A model generated the notes under the pieces. The model worked only from the letters and a program-made list of their open reading frames with translations. It was not told where the DNA came from and did not search any database. From NCBI GenBank assembly GCA_963593685.1, contig CAVBBP010000010.1:1-55141 (forward strand): a stretch of DNA of 55,141 nucleotides, in the 5' to 3' direction. Shown piece after piece: positions 8,779-17,683 of this stretch; the stretch's first letter is position 1; each line of letters begins with the position of its first letter. The translations under genes were made by a program, and so were the position numbers. Source of the stretch: W0P28-013 sp963593685. Lineage in GTDB: Bacteria; Bacteroidota; Bacteroidia; Bacteroidales; Paludibacteraceae.

Positions 8779-10623
8779 ATGTGTGGAATAGTTGGTTATA
8801 TCGGTAAGCGTGATGCTTATCCCGTACTGATAAAAGGCCTGCACCGCCTCGAATACCGCGGCTACGACAGCGCAGGCGTGGCACTCATCAATCCGCAGGG
8901 CAAACTGAATGTGTACAAAACCAAGGGAAAAGTTGCCGAACTGGAGGCTTTCACCGCCGACAAAGATGTGAGCGGTACCATTGGCATAGCACACACACGC
9001 TGGGCAACGCACGGCGAACCAAACACCGTGAACGCGCACCCACACTACTCCGAATCGGAAGAGTTGGCGATAATTCACAACGGCATCATCGAAAATTATG
9101 CGGTACTGAAGCAGGGTTTGATAAAACACGGCTACACTTTCAAGAGCGACACCGACACCGAAGTGCTTGTGCAACTGATAGAATACACCAAACGCACCGA
9201 CAATGTGAGTCTGAAAACGGCCGTGCAACTCGCTCTGAATCAGGTGATTGGTGCGTATGCTATTGCGGTGCTCGACCGTTCCAACCCCGATGTGATTGTG
9301 GCAGCGCGCAAAGGCAGTCCGCTGGTGGTTGGCATTGGCGACGGCGAGTATTTTCTCGCTTCCGACGCTACGCCCATTGTGGAATACACCAACAAAGTGG
9401 TCTATATCGAAGACGAAGAGGTGGTTACCATCGAGCGCGGCAAAAAACTCGACATCACAACCATCGGCAATGTGCAGAAAACGCCCGAAATCAAGCAACT
9501 CGAGATGACGCTCTCGCAGTTGGAAAAGTGTGGCTATCCGCACTTTATGCTCAAAGAGATTTTTGAACAGCCAGCCACTTTGGCGGCAAGTATGCGCGGC
9601 CGTGTGAATGTGGACCGAAACAATGTAACCATCGCTGGTTTTATCGACAACAAAGAGCGTTTTCTCAACGCCAAACGCATCATCATCACCGCTTGCGGCA
9701 CTTCGTGGCACGCTGGGCTCATTGGCATGTACGCCATCGAGGAGTTTGCGCGCATTCCTGTGGAGGTGGAGTATTCGTCGGAATTTCGCTACCGCAAGCC
9801 TGTTATCAACAAAGACGATGTGGTGATTGCCATTTCGCAGTCGGGCGAAACCGCCGACACGCTGGCCGCCATCGAATTGGCGAAATCGTACGGCGCATTC
9901 ATTTTTGGTATTTGCAATGTGGTGGGTGCCAGCATTCCGCGTGCGGCGCACAGTGGCTGTTACACGCATGTCGGCCCCGAAATCGGCGTGGCATCGACCA
10001 AAGCGTTTACGGCACAAGTTACGGTGCTCACCATGCTCGCGCTGATGATTGGTCGCGCCAAAGGCACACTCGACGAGGCGCGCTACCTGCAAATTGTGTC
10101 GGAACTTGGAAAAATTCCCGATAAAATCGGCGAAATCTTGAAACAAAACGACCATATCGCCGAGTTTGCCAAGACTTTCACCTATGCGCAAAATTTCATC
10201 TATCTCGGGCGTGGATTCAATTACCCAGTGGCACTCGAAGGCGCACTTAAACTGAAGGAAATCAGTTATATACACGCCGAAGGCTATCCCGCTGCCGAGA
10301 TGAAACACGGACCTATCGCACTCATTTCGCAAGAGATGCCCGTGGTGGTGATTGCGCCACACTGCGGCACTTACGAAAAGGTGGTGAGCAACATTCAAGA
10401 GGTGAAAGCGCGCAAAGGGCGCATCATCTCTATCGTTACCGAAGGTGACGAAATTGTCCGCAAAATGTCGGACTACACCATCACCATACCGCGCACCGAA
10501 GAGTGTTTGGCACCGCTATTGGCTGTGGTGCCGCTGCAACTGTTGGCCTATCACATTGCGGTAGTGAAGGGCTGCGATGTGGATCAACCGCGCAATTTGG
10601 CAAAATCTGTAACCGTAGAATGA
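8779..10623 (+). CDS. glmS: Glutamine--fructose-6-phosphate aminotransferase (isomerizing)
   Basis: GlmS makes glucosamine-6-phosphate from fructose-6-phosphate and glutamine, the entry step to peptidoglycan and lipopolysaccharide amino sugars. The 614-residue protein starts MCGIVGYIGKRDAYPVLIKG, with Cys2 becoming the N-terminal nucleophile of the glutaminase domain. HTRWATHGEPN follows near residue 75. Two SIS sugar-isomerase domains occupy roughly residues 290-430 and 460-600 (ACGTSWHAGLIG, SQSGETADTLAAI). The C-terminus DQPRNLAKSVTVE is intact. It overlaps the ansA start by 3 nt in an ATGA arrangement, implying translational coupling. No glmS ribozyme is expected or seen in this phylum. 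Confidence 0.97.
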   Translation: MCGIVGYIGKRDAYPVLIKGLHRLEYRGYDSAGVALINPQGKLNVYKTKGKVAELEAFTADKDVSGTIGIAHTRWATHGEPNTVNAHPHYSESEELAIIHNGIIENYAVLKQGLIKHGYTFKSDTDTEVLVQLIEYTKRTDNVSLKTAVQLALNQVIGAYAIAVLDRSNPDVIVAARKGSPLVVGIGDGEYFLASDATPIVEYTNKVVYIEDEEVVTIERGKKLDITTIGNVQKTPEIKQLEMTLSQLEKCGYPHFMLKEIFEQPATLAASMRGRVNVDRNNVTIAGFIDNKERFLNAKRIIITACGTSWHAGLIGMYAIEEFARIPVEVEYSSEFRYRKPVINKDDVVIAISQSGETADTLAAIELAKSYGAFIFGICNVVGASIPRAAHSGCYTHVGPEIGVASTKAFTAQVTVLTMLALMIGRAKGTLDEARYLQIVSELGKIPDKIGEILKQNDHIAEFAKTFTYAQNFIYLGRGFNYPVALEGALKLKEISYIHAEGYPAAEMKHGPIALISQEMPVVVIAPHCGTYEKVVSNIQEVKARKGRIISIVTEGDEIVRKMSDYTITIPRTEECLAPLLAVVPLQLLAYHIAVVKGCDVDQPRNLAKSVTVE

Positions 10624-11669
10624 GCGCACCGAAAAACATACAGCGCAGTTCCGTTCTGCTGATTTTCACAGGCGGCACCATCAGTATGGGCGAAAACCAA
10701 ACCACGCAGGCACTCGCGCCGCTCGACAGCGACCGTGTGTTGAGTCTGATTCCCGAACTGAAGATGTTGCATGTCGATATTTCGTCGGTGTCGTTCTGCC
10801 CGCTTATCGACTCGTCGGATATGCAGCCCGAAGCGTGGGTGCGCATTGCCGAAATCATACGCGACAACTACGACCATTTCGACGGTTTTGTGGTGCTGCA
10901 CGGCACCGACACGATGGCCTATTCGGCTTCGGCACTCAGTTTTATGCTCGAACATTTGGGCAAGCCTGTCATCTTCACTGGGGCGCAGTTGCCTGTGGGC
11001 GTTTTGCGCAGCGATGCCAAAGAGAATCTGATTACCGCCATCGAACTGGCCGCCGCCAAAGACGAACACGGCCGCACACGCGTGCCAGAGGTCTGCCTCT
11101 TTTTCGAAAATAAACTGATGCGCGGCAATCGCACCACTAAGCGCACCACCGAAGAGTTCAACGCTTTTGCCTCGTTCAACTATCCCGAATTGGCCAAAAC
11201 AGGCGTTCACATCAAGTATGCCGCAGGGGCGATTCACCGTGCAAGTGCGCCACGCAAATTTGGTATTCAGACCAAGTTGGACACGCACATCGCCATTCTC
11301 AAACTTTTCCCCGGCATCGACGAGGCGACCGTCAGAGCAATTTTATCAATCGACGGTTTGCGCGCCGTGGTACTCGAAAGTTTCGGCGCAGGCAACGCCC
11401 CCAGCAGCGAGTGGCTCTATCTGTCGCTCAAAGAGGCAACTGACAAAGGCATTGTGGTGGTCGATATTACGCAGTGCCGCGCTGGCAATGTAGAGATGGG
11501 GCGCTACGAAACGAGCCTCAATCTACAACGCGCTGGCGTAGTGAGCGGCAACGACATGACAACCGAAGCCGCCGTAACAAAACTGATGTATCTGCTCGGA
11601 CAATATACCGACAGCGACCGCATAAAAGAGTTGATGCGCACGCCATTGCGTGGCGAAATGAGTTTGTGA
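10620..11669 (+). CDS. ansA: Type I (cytosolic) L-asparaginase
   Basis: The enzyme hydrolyses asparagine to aspartate and ammonia. The 349-residue protein has both catalytic threonine motifs, LIFTGGTISM near residue 15 and VVLHGTDTMAYSASALSFML near residue 90. It lacks a signal peptide, which indicates the cytosolic type I enzyme. The open frame continues upstream to 10503 inside glmS, but the ATG at 10620 overlapping the glmS TGA gives the normal N-terminus (MSAPKN). Position behind glmS suggests a shared transcript linking amide-nitrogen metabolism. The stop is followed at once by an E-type heptad ladder. Confidence 0.94.
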   Translation: MSAPKNIQRSSVLLIFTGGTISMGENQTTQALAPLDSDRVLSLIPELKMLHVDISSVSFCPLIDSSDMQPEAWVRIAEIIRDNYDHFDGFVVLHGTDTMAYSASALSFMLEHLGKPVIFTGAQLPVGVLRSDAKENLITAIELAAAKDEHGRTRVPEVCLFFENKLMRGNRTTKRTTEEFNAFASFNYPELAKTGVHIKYAAGAIHRASAPRKFGIQTKLDTHIAILKLFPGIDEATVRAILSIDGLRAVVLESFGAGNAPSSEWLYLSLKEATDKGIVVVDITQCRAGNVEMGRYETSLNLQRAGVVSGNDMTTEAAVTKLMYLLGQYTDSDRIKELMRTPLRGEMSL

Positions 11670-11914
11670 ATTTTAGTGAGTAGTTAGTAGTGAGAAGTGA
11701 TGCGGCAGAGCCGCAATTTCAAATTTCAAATTTCAAATTGTCGGTAACAGAAACGCCTTAATCTTCAAATTTTCAAATAACCAGAAATAAACCTCACAGA
11801 CTTTCCACAGTGCGTTAAACTAATCAACCAATCAACTGATCAACTAATCAACCTAATTTGAAATTATTTTCCCCGCACGACGAGAAAACTTACTTACGAA
11901 ACAAAAAAGAACGA
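11670..11914. repeat. Intergenic mosaic: modules E, D, F, G, A
   Basis: A compact full-order mosaic. The E ladder (AGTGAGTAGTTAGTAGTGAG) lies at 11673-11700. The D+F block at 11702-11770 matches 20112-20180 at 68 of 69 positions. G (CCAGAAATAAACC) lies at 11780-11795, and A (GCGTTAAACT plus AATCAACY ladder) at 11812-11853, about 60 nt before the next start. All are in the sense of both flanking plus-strand genes. Confidence 0.85.
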
Positions 11915-13171
11915 ATGAATAGAAAATTTTTAGCGATTTTGGTTGCGGCACTGCCTTGGGCTGCAACATTTGCCGAAGACGCCACGACCGACTCGGTACT
12001 TTTGGCCGCCGTGCAGGACACCGTCACGGTCATTCCTGCCGATTTCGACGAAGAACTCGACGAAATAGTGCATAATTGGTACTTGCAAAATGTGAAAATG
12101 GGCGAGTGCAGCAAAGACACTGGCATGAATTTGGCAACCAACGAGGAGTACATTGCGCGGCTGCAAAAACTGCCCTACATCATGGAGATGCCCTACAACG
12201 ACATTGTGAAAAAGTTTATCGAACACTACCTGCAACGCCCCGACAAAGTGGGTTATATGCTCGGTTTGGGCGAAACATACTATTTTCCGATATTCGAAAA
12301 TGCGCTCGAACGCTACGGCGTGCCGTTGGAACTGAAATATCTGCCCGTGATCGAATCGGCGTTGAACGCACGCGCCACATCGCGGGCTGGTGCTGCTGGT
12401 TTGTGGCAATTTATGGTGCCCACAGGTCGCCTCTACGGACTCGAAGTGAACAGTCTGGTCGATGAGCGGCGCGACCCACTGAAATCGTCCGATGCGGCGG
12501 CACGCTACCTGCGCGACCTCTACAACATCTACCGCGATTGGCATTTGGTGATTGCTGCCTACAACTGCGGCCCGGGCAATGTAGCCAAAGCCACACGCTA
12601 CGCTGGCGGCGGTAAAAAAGATTATTGGCAAATCTACCCTTATCTGCCACGCGAAACCCGCAGTTATGTGCCGATTTTCATCGCTGCCAACTATGTGATG
12701 AACTACTACGACCAACACAATATCTGCCCTGTAGAACCGACTGTTACGGTGGCTACCGACACGATTATGGTCGATAAGCGCATCAACCTGCAACAGGTGT
12801 CCGACATTCTGTCGATACCGATGGAAGAGTTGCGTTTTATGAATCCGCAGTATCGGCAAGACCTTATTCCGGGTAATATCAAGCCCTATCCGTTGGTGCT
12901 GCCGCTCAACCATGTAGGCGACTACATTGCCAACAGCGACACCATTCCGCTGCATCGCGCCGCCGAACTGGTGGCCAACCGCGCAGAGGTGAAGCCCGCT
13001 GCCTACAATCCGTCGGGCGATGGGCGACTGATTTACTACAAAGTGCGCTCGGGCGACACGCTGGGCGGCATTGCAGCACGCTACCACTGCACCGTGAACC
13101 AAATAAAACGGTGGAACGGTCTGCGCGGCTCGATGATTCGTATCGGACAACGCCTGAAAATCTATAGGTAA
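11915..13171 (+). CDS. Membrane-bound lytic murein transglycosylase with LysM (MltD-like)
   Basis: A 418-residue exported enzyme that cleaves peptidoglycan glycan strands to leave 1,6-anhydro-muramic acid ends. It has a signal peptide (residues 1-20, cut near TFAEDA). An SLT catalytic domain occupies about 120-260, with the catalytic Glu in YLPVIESALN, then SRAGAAGLWQFM and AYNCGPGNV. A degenerate and a clear C-terminal LysM repeat follow (YKVRSGDTLGGIAARYHC, the last 45 residues). The frame is open to 11858, but the ATG at 11915 starts the signal peptide. In many Bacteroidales this gene follows parA-parB-DUF5683; here it stands apart from them. Confidence 0.92.
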   Translation: MNRKFLAILVAALPWAATFAEDATTDSVLLAAVQDTVTVIPADFDEELDEIVHNWYLQNVKMGECSKDTGMNLATNEEYIARLQKLPYIMEMPYNDIVKKFIEHYLQRPDKVGYMLGLGETYYFPIFENALERYGVPLELKYLPVIESALNARATSRAGAAGLWQFMVPTGRLYGLEVNSLVDERRDPLKSSDAAARYLRDLYNIYRDWHLVIAAYNCGPGNVAKATRYAGGGKKDYWQIYPYLPRETRSYVPIFIAANYVMNYYDQHNICPVEPTVTVATDTIMVDKRINLQQVSDILSIPMEELRFMNPQYRQDLIPGNIKPYPLVLPLNHVGDYIANSDTIPLHRAAELVANRAEVKPAAYNPSGDGRLIYYKVRSGDTLGGIAARYHCTVNQIKRWNGLRGSMIRIGQRLKIYR

Positions 13172-13560
13172 GCGACTTAATAGTGAGAAGTGAGTAGTTA
13201 GCAGTGAGAAGTGTTTTTTGAGTGAGGAGTGAGGAATTAGGAGTGAGGAGTGATGCGGCAGAGCCGCAATTTCAAATTGTAGGGACGCACCGCGTGCGTC
13301 CGAAAACATGGAAGATAGACTTTTTAATTACCCAATTACCTAATTTCCAATTATTTAATTAAAAATTCAGTAGCGTTTTGGAACTCAAAAATTCATAATT
13401 CTAAATTCTTAATTCATAATTAGCCAAAGGCTTTTCCCCCTCTTGGGGGAAACGGGAAAGGGGGCGATGACCAAGACAAAATTATTTGAAAATTTGAAGA
13501 TTGCGGCTTTTCGGAATGCGAACAATTATTCATTCTTAATTCTTAATTCTTAATTCTTAA
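13172..13560. repeat. Intergenic mosaic: modules E, D, C, J, I, B, F, H
   Basis: The E ladders are exceptionally regular at 13182-13214 and 13220-13252 (AGTGAGG/AATTAGG heptads). D lies at 13254-13280, hairpin C at 13281-13304, a J fragment near 13305-13320, I (AATTACC words) at 13325-13365, hairpin B on the minus strand at 13428-13468, F (TTGCGGCTTTTCGGAATGCG) at 13500-13520, and H (TTAATTC heptads) at 13530-13560. It ends exactly at the TTG start of the MerR gene. Confidence 0.85.
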
Positions 13561-13911
13561 TTGGAAAAGGTCTATTACTCCATAAACGAAGTGGCGGAGC
13601 AGTTCGGGGTGAACGCTTCGACCTTGCGCTATTGGGAAAAAGAGTTTTCGCAACTCAACCCCAAGCGCACCAATGGGCGGCGCTACTACAGCCCTGCCGA
13701 CATCGAAACGGTGAAGCAAATTCAATTTCTGCTGAACGACCAAAAACTGACCATTTCGGGTGCAAAAGAGCGGCTCGCCACAAACAAAAACGATGTAGAA
13801 CGCAAGCAAAAACTGCGTGCAACGCTCGAAGCCCTGCGCCGCGAACTCGCCGACTTCCGCCACGAACTCAACGACAACGATGCCTTCGGCGAAGAGATTG
13901 TGGTGGAGTAG
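13561..13911 (+). CDS. MerR family transcriptional regulator
   Basis: The 116-residue protein begins EKVYYSINEVAEQFGVNAST and continues LRYWEKEFSQLNPKRTNGRRYYSPADIE, a complete MerR winged helix-turn-helix. A coiled coil (NDVERKQKLRATLEALRREL) completes it; there is no effector-binding domain. The only start in frame is TTG at 13561, directly after a TAA at 13558, and it aligns with the expected first residue, so I accept the rare start. MerR proteins of this short type are common single genes in Bacteroidetes. The restriction gene begins 24 nt downstream, so the regulator could be co-transcribed with it, but nothing shows that it controls it. Confidence 0.85.
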   Translation: MEKVYYSINEVAEQFGVNASTLRYWEKEFSQLNPKRTNGRRYYSPADIETVKQIQFLLNDQKLTISGAKERLATNKNDVERKQKLRATLEALRRELADFRHELNDNDAFGEEIVVE

Positions 13912-13935
13912 AGGGTCAGAAAAAACGCCAACAGT

Positions 13936-14718
13936 ATGAATAAGTGGACAAAACTCAGCATCGAATACGCCAACCAGCGTTCTTACTTGGACGATCTTTT
14001 CCGCGTGTATCCTACCATACCCGAAGGAATAAGAGAAATTGATGGTAATGCGTGGAAAAATGTAGAAAACGCATTCAAACGAAAAAATAATACCCAACTG
14101 ATACAATCCCTGTTGGAGTTGGATTTATTCCCAATAAAAGATAGTTATGTCGCTTATCTGAAACGAGATAAAACGGCTATCGAAAGAAATCCAGAAACAA
14201 TCAATCGCCTTTGTGGCAGAATTTATGAGTTGGGGCTGGCAAAATTGTACGAACGGTGCAGCGAGCCCAAAGAGACCAACCGGCAAATTGGACCAATGTT
14301 TAAGGAATGGCTCAAATCGAAAGCATTGGGCATAAAACCTGTCGGATTAGACAAATTTCTTTCGACCAAAGGGAATGCAATTCTCGATGGGAGCGACAAA
14401 TTGATGATGGATTTTGCGCGAGAAGAATTGGGATACAACAGAGAAAAAGGGCTCGATTTTGTAGGGCGTTTCAACGGCAAATATGTGATTGGCGAAGCCA
14501 AATTTTTGACTGATTTTGGCGGACACCAAAACGCACAATTCAACGACGCTATTTCGACAGTGGAAGCAAAGCGTGTAAAAGCCGAAAAAATAGCCATTCT
14601 CGACGGCGTGCTTTATATCAAAGGCAATAACAAAATGTATCGCGAAATAATAGAAACTTATAAAACATACAACATTATGAGTGCTTTGGTTTTACGCGAA
14701 TTTTTATACCAATTGTAA
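13936..14718 (+). CDS. Type II restriction endonuclease (PD-(D/E)XK fold)
   Basis: The 260-residue protein contains EKGLDFVGRFNGKYVIGEAKFL near residues 173-195, an Asp followed at the correct distance by Glu-x-Lys, which is the catalytic signature of PD-(D/E)XK nucleases. TDFGGHQNAQFNDAI follows. I recall a similar block in Tsp45I-type enzymes, but that is memory, not a comparison, and the recognition site is unknown. The gene overlaps the following methyltransferase by 1 nt (TAATG). Base composition is visibly richer in A and T than in its neighbours, with many AAA/ATA codons, which suggests acquisition by transfer. It probably cuts invading DNA that lacks the partner methylation. Confidence 0.85.
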   Translation: MNKWTKLSIEYANQRSYLDDLFRVYPTIPEGIREIDGNAWKNVENAFKRKNNTQLIQSLLELDLFPIKDSYVAYLKRDKTAIERNPETINRLCGRIYELGLAKLYERCSEPKETNRQIGPMFKEWLKSKALGIKPVGLDKFLSTKGNAILDGSDKLMMDFAREELGYNREKGLDFVGRFNGKYVIGEAKFLTDFGGHQNAQFNDAISTVEAKRVKAEKIAILDGVLYIKGNNKMYREIIETYKTYNIMSALVLREFLYQL

Positions 14719-15764
14719 TGAAAAACCTGCTGATACATAGCGAAAATGTTGCTGGATTGAACTATCTGCTGGAACAGGGATTTCGTGGGAAAATTGATTT
14801 GGTATATATCGATCCGCCTTTTGCTACAGGAGGTAATTTTACCATCACCAATGGGCGTGCTTCGACCATTAGTAATTCGCGAAATGGCGACATTGCCTAC
14901 ACCGACACACTAAAAGGCAGCGATTTTATCGAATTTTTGCGAGCGCGTTTGTTGCTGATTCGGGAACTGTTGTCCGATAAAGGCTCTATCTATCTGCATA
15001 TCGACTACAAAATTGGGCATTATGTAAAGGTGATGATGGACGAGGTTTTTGGTATCGAAAATTTCAGAAATGATATTACACGAATAAAATGCAATCCAAA
15101 AAATTTTGAACGAATAGGCTATGGGAACATAAAAGATATGATACTCTTTTATACCAAAACATCGTCGCCCATTTGGAATGAACCGCGCGAAAAATACACA
15201 GAACGAGATCTTGAAAAGTTGTTTCCAAAAACAGACCGAAACGGACGGCACTACACAACGGTTCCTATTCACGCACCGGGAGAAACAGAAAAGGGGAAAT
15301 CGAATCAGCCTTTCAAAGGAATTTTACCGCCACAGGGACGACATTGGCGAACAGATGTTGCCACTTTGGAAATGTGGGACAAGGCAGGACTGATAGAGTG
15401 GTCGTCGAATGGCAACCCACGAAAAATTATCTACGCCGACGAGCGTGAAGGCAAAAGAGTTCAGGACATTTGGGAATACAAAGACCCACAATATCCAAGT
15501 TATCCTACCGAAAAAAATGCAGAGATGTTGGATTTAATCATCAAAACATCGTCCAACGAAGACAGCATCGTGATGGATTGCTTTTGCGGAAGTGGCACTA
15601 CGCTGATGGCGGCTCAAAAAAATGGTCGAAAATGGATTGGCATCGATCAATCGGATTTGGCTATTGCTGCCACGGAAAATAAATTGAGCCTCATAAAAGA
15701 AGATATTTTTACTCCGCCCGTAGAATACTCACTTAAAAATTTATACTATGAATATGCAGATTAA
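14718..15764 (+). CDS. DNA methyltransferase of the restriction-modification pair (beta class)
   Basis: The 348-residue enzyme has the catalytic motif DPPF at about residue 31 (VYIDPPFATGG) and the SAM-binding motif FCGSGTTLMAAQ near residue 290. This order (motif IV before motif I) defines the beta class. DPPF points to adenine-N6 rather than cytosine-N4 methylation. The region between holds the target-recognition part (HYTTVPIHAPGETEKGKSNQ, then GILPPQGRHWRTD). It should protect the host at the site cut by the preceding nuclease. AT-rich like its partner (for example 15061-15120). Its last 17 nt overlap the start of the alkaline phosphatase gene, an unusually tight junction for an acquired cassette. 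Confidence 0.92.
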   Translation: MKNLLIHSENVAGLNYLLEQGFRGKIDLVYIDPPFATGGNFTITNGRASTISNSRNGDIAYTDTLKGSDFIEFLRARLLLIRELLSDKGSIYLHIDYKIGHYVKVMMDEVFGIENFRNDITRIKCNPKNFERIGYGNIKDMILFYTKTSSPIWNEPREKYTERDLEKLFPKTDRNGRHYTTVPIHAPGETEKGKSNQPFKGILPPQGRHWRTDVATLEMWDKAGLIEWSSNGNPRKIIYADEREGKRVQDIWEYKDPQYPSYPTEKNAEMLDLIIKTSSNEDSIVMDCFCGSGTTLMAAQKNGRKWIGIDQSDLAIAATENKLSLIKEDIFTPPVEYSLKNLYYEYAD

Positions 15765-16833
15765 AAAACTATTGGTGTGGTCGCTGTTGAATCTGTTCGG
15801 CTGCACCCTGCTCCTAGCGCAACCAAAAGCCAAAAATGTCATTTTTATGATTGGCGACGGCATGGGTATCAACCAAATCTACGCCGCACTCACAGCCAAC
15901 GGCGGCACGCTCAACATCGAACAGTGCCCCGTTACGGGCTTCAGCAAAACCTATTCGGCCAGCCACTACATTACCGATAGCGCAGCAGGCGGCACCGCAT
16001 TGGCCACAGGCAGCAAAACGCGCAACAATATGGTAGGACTTGCGCCCGACAGCGTTACGCCACTCTACTCGTCGCTCTACTACGCAGGGCAAAACGGCAA
16101 AGCCACTGGCATTGTGGTAACTTGTCCGCTCACTCATGCCACGCCAGCCGACTTCTATGCGCACCAGATTTCGCGCAAGATGTACGACGAAATTGCGCTC
16201 GATATGCTCGCAGCCGACATCGATGTGCTGATTGGTGGCGGTCGGCGCAACCTCGAACAACGCGCCGACGGTCAAAACCTCTCGCGCCAGTTTGCCGACA
16301 AAGGCTACGATGTGGTCTATACCGAAAAAGCCTTGCTCAAATCGAAAAGTCAGAAAATTTTGGCACCGCTGGCCGACATCGATATGCCAATCGCCTCGAA
16401 GCGTGGCGACTATCTGCCGCAAGCTGTCGAAAAAGCCATCGAAGTGCTGGCGCGCGACACCAACGGCTTCTTTCTGATGGTCGAAGGGTCGCAAATCGAC
16501 TACCAATGCCACAACAACAACTGCGAAGAGATGATTCAGGAAATGCTCGATTTCGACCGCGCCATCGGCAAAGTGCTCGATTTTGCACGCAAAGACGGCA
16601 ACACGCTTGTGGTCATCACTGCCGACCACGAAACAGGCGCACTTGCCATCATCAATGGCGATTTTGCCACGGGCAGCGTCGAGTGCAAATTCAACAAACC
16701 CGACCACAGCGGCGTGCCTGTGCCTGTGTTCGCCTTTGGTCCCGGCGCAGAACGCTTCACAGGTATGCAACAAAACACCGATTTCCGCAACAAACTGCTC
16801 GATGCAATGGGAATTCCCTTGGGAAATAAATAA
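15748..16833 (+). CDS. Alkaline phosphatase (exported)
   Basis: The 361-residue protein has a signal peptide (KKLLVWSLLNLFGCTLLLAQ, cut after about residue 25), then KNVIFMIGDGMG with the metal-binding Asp. The phosphoserine motif is ITDSAAGGTALATG, with Ser near residue 78, and the metal site TADHETGA lies near residue 293. It hydrolyses phosphomonoesters in the periplasm, releasing phosphate. Two ATGs (15748 and 15754) can start the signal peptide; both lie inside the 3' end of the methyltransferase gene. The base composition returns to that of the core genome here, so the phosphatase is likely resident and the restriction cassette inserted upstream. Confidence 0.93.
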   Translation: MNMQIKKLLVWSLLNLFGCTLLLAQPKAKNVIFMIGDGMGINQIYAALTANGGTLNIEQCPVTGFSKTYSASHYITDSAAGGTALATGSKTRNNMVGLAPDSVTPLYSSLYYAGQNGKATGIVVTCPLTHATPADFYAHQISRKMYDEIALDMLAADIDVLIGGGRRNLEQRADGQNLSRQFADKGYDVVYTEKALLKSKSQKILAPLADIDMPIASKRGDYLPQAVEKAIEVLARDTNGFFLMVEGSQIDYQCHNNNCEEMIQEMLDFDRAIGKVLDFARKDGNTLVVITADHETGALAIINGDFATGSVECKFNKPDHSGVPVPVFAFGPGAERFTGMQQNTDFRNKLLDAMGIPLGNK

Positions 16834-16917
16834 TGAAAAATTAATAATGAATAATAATTGCGGTGTTTCGTTTCCGAAAACTTGAAACTCTTAAACTCTG
16901 AAATTTTGAAATAAACA

Positions 16918-17418
16918 ATGACTCGCATTGGACTGCTTTCGGACACGCACGGCTATTTCGACGAGCGTTATTTGACGCATTTTGCCGACTGCGACGAGAT
17001 TTGGCACTGTGGCGACATCGGTAGCGACGAGTTGGCGCAGCGTCTGGCCGATTTCAAGCCGTTTCGCGCAGTTCACGGCAATGTCGACGGCGGCTTTGTG
17101 CGCTACACCTACCCCGAATTTTTGGCGTTTCGCTGCGAGCAGGTCGATGTGCTGATGACGCACATTGGCGGCTACCCAGGCAACTACAGTCCGCAGGCCT
17201 ACCGCCACATCGTGTCGGACAAACCGCGGCTGTTTGTGTGCGGCCATTCGCACATTCTGAAAGTGCAGTACGACAAGCGGCTCGATATGCTGACCATGAA
17301 TCCTGGAGCGGCTGGCATCTACGGCTTCCATCAAGTGCGCACGCTGCTACGCTTCGAAATCGACGGCAACAAAATTCAAAACCTCGAAGTGGTAGAAATG
17401 CAGAAGCACTCGAATTAG
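16918..17418 (+). CDS. YfcE/MJ0936-type metallophosphoesterase
   Basis: The 166-residue protein shows all metal-binding motifs of the small calcineurin-like phosphodiesterases: LLSDTHG at 7-13, WHCGDIG near 30, VHGNVDGG near 57, THIGG near 80, and CGHSHI near 108. Relatives hydrolyse phosphodiester model substrates with Mn2+; the physiological substrate is not established. It starts 84 nt after the alkaline phosphatase, separated by a short H/E-like stretch. Length is normal. The stop runs directly into an L-type ladder (TAGTAGCAAGATATGAG). Confidence 0.92.
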   Translation: MTRIGLLSDTHGYFDERYLTHFADCDEIWHCGDIGSDELAQRLADFKPFRAVHGNVDGGFVRYTYPEFLAFRCEQVDVLMTHIGGYPGNYSPQAYRHIVSDKPRLFVCGHSHILKVQYDKRLDMLTMNPGAAGIYGFHQVRTLLRFEIDGNKIQNLEVVEMQKHSN

Positions 17419-17683
17419 TAGCAAGATATGAGTGAAAGTTCGGTTGATGAGTTGATTGGTTGATAAGTTGATTAGTTTAACGCATTAGTGTTGGTCTGTG
17501 AGGTTTATTTCTAATTTCTAGTTTCAGGTTGCGCGGTGAGCCTGTCGAACCGCAATTTTCAAATAATTAAATAATTGGAAATTAGATAATTGGCTAATTA
17601 AATTCACTGCTAACTTCTAACTTCTCACTACTAACTAAAAAATTCCTCACTCCTAATTTGTCTTGCTACTTGCTACTGAAAAA
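17419..17683. repeat. Intergenic mosaic: modules L, A (reversed), G, I, E
   Basis: The A ladder at 17441-17487 reads GTTGAT on the plus strand, opposite to the usual orientation relative to the next gene, and is followed by TTTAACGCATTAGTG and GTCTGTGAGGTTTATTTC. G lies at 17509-17530, I at 17565-17603, TTCTAAC/CTCACTA words at 17607-17660, and CTTGCTACTTGCTAC (L) at 17663-17679. The reversal shows that the polarity rule is not absolute. Confidence 0.75.

Noticed and set aside
8758..10398. 546-codon open frame on the minus strand opposite glmS
   Set aside because: It is the antisense shadow of a fully conserved glmS; its translation is rich in His, Arg and Phe with no domain.
13183..13252. 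Heptad ladders as a CRISPR array
   Set aside because: There is no alternation of 25-40-nt repeats with unique spacers and no cas gene; the units are contiguous 7-mers.
16859..16917. A small ORF between the alkaline phosphatase and YfcE-like genes
   Set aside because: The stretch is a mosaic fragment (TTAATAATGAATAATAATTG plus module-F-like sequence) with no coding pattern.
15748..17418. Alkaline phosphatase and phosphoesterase as part of the defence cassette
   Set aside because: The phosphatase has a signal peptide and resident-type composition, and the YfcE-like enzyme is a common housekeeping protein; adjacency to the restriction genes is not evidence of a joint system.
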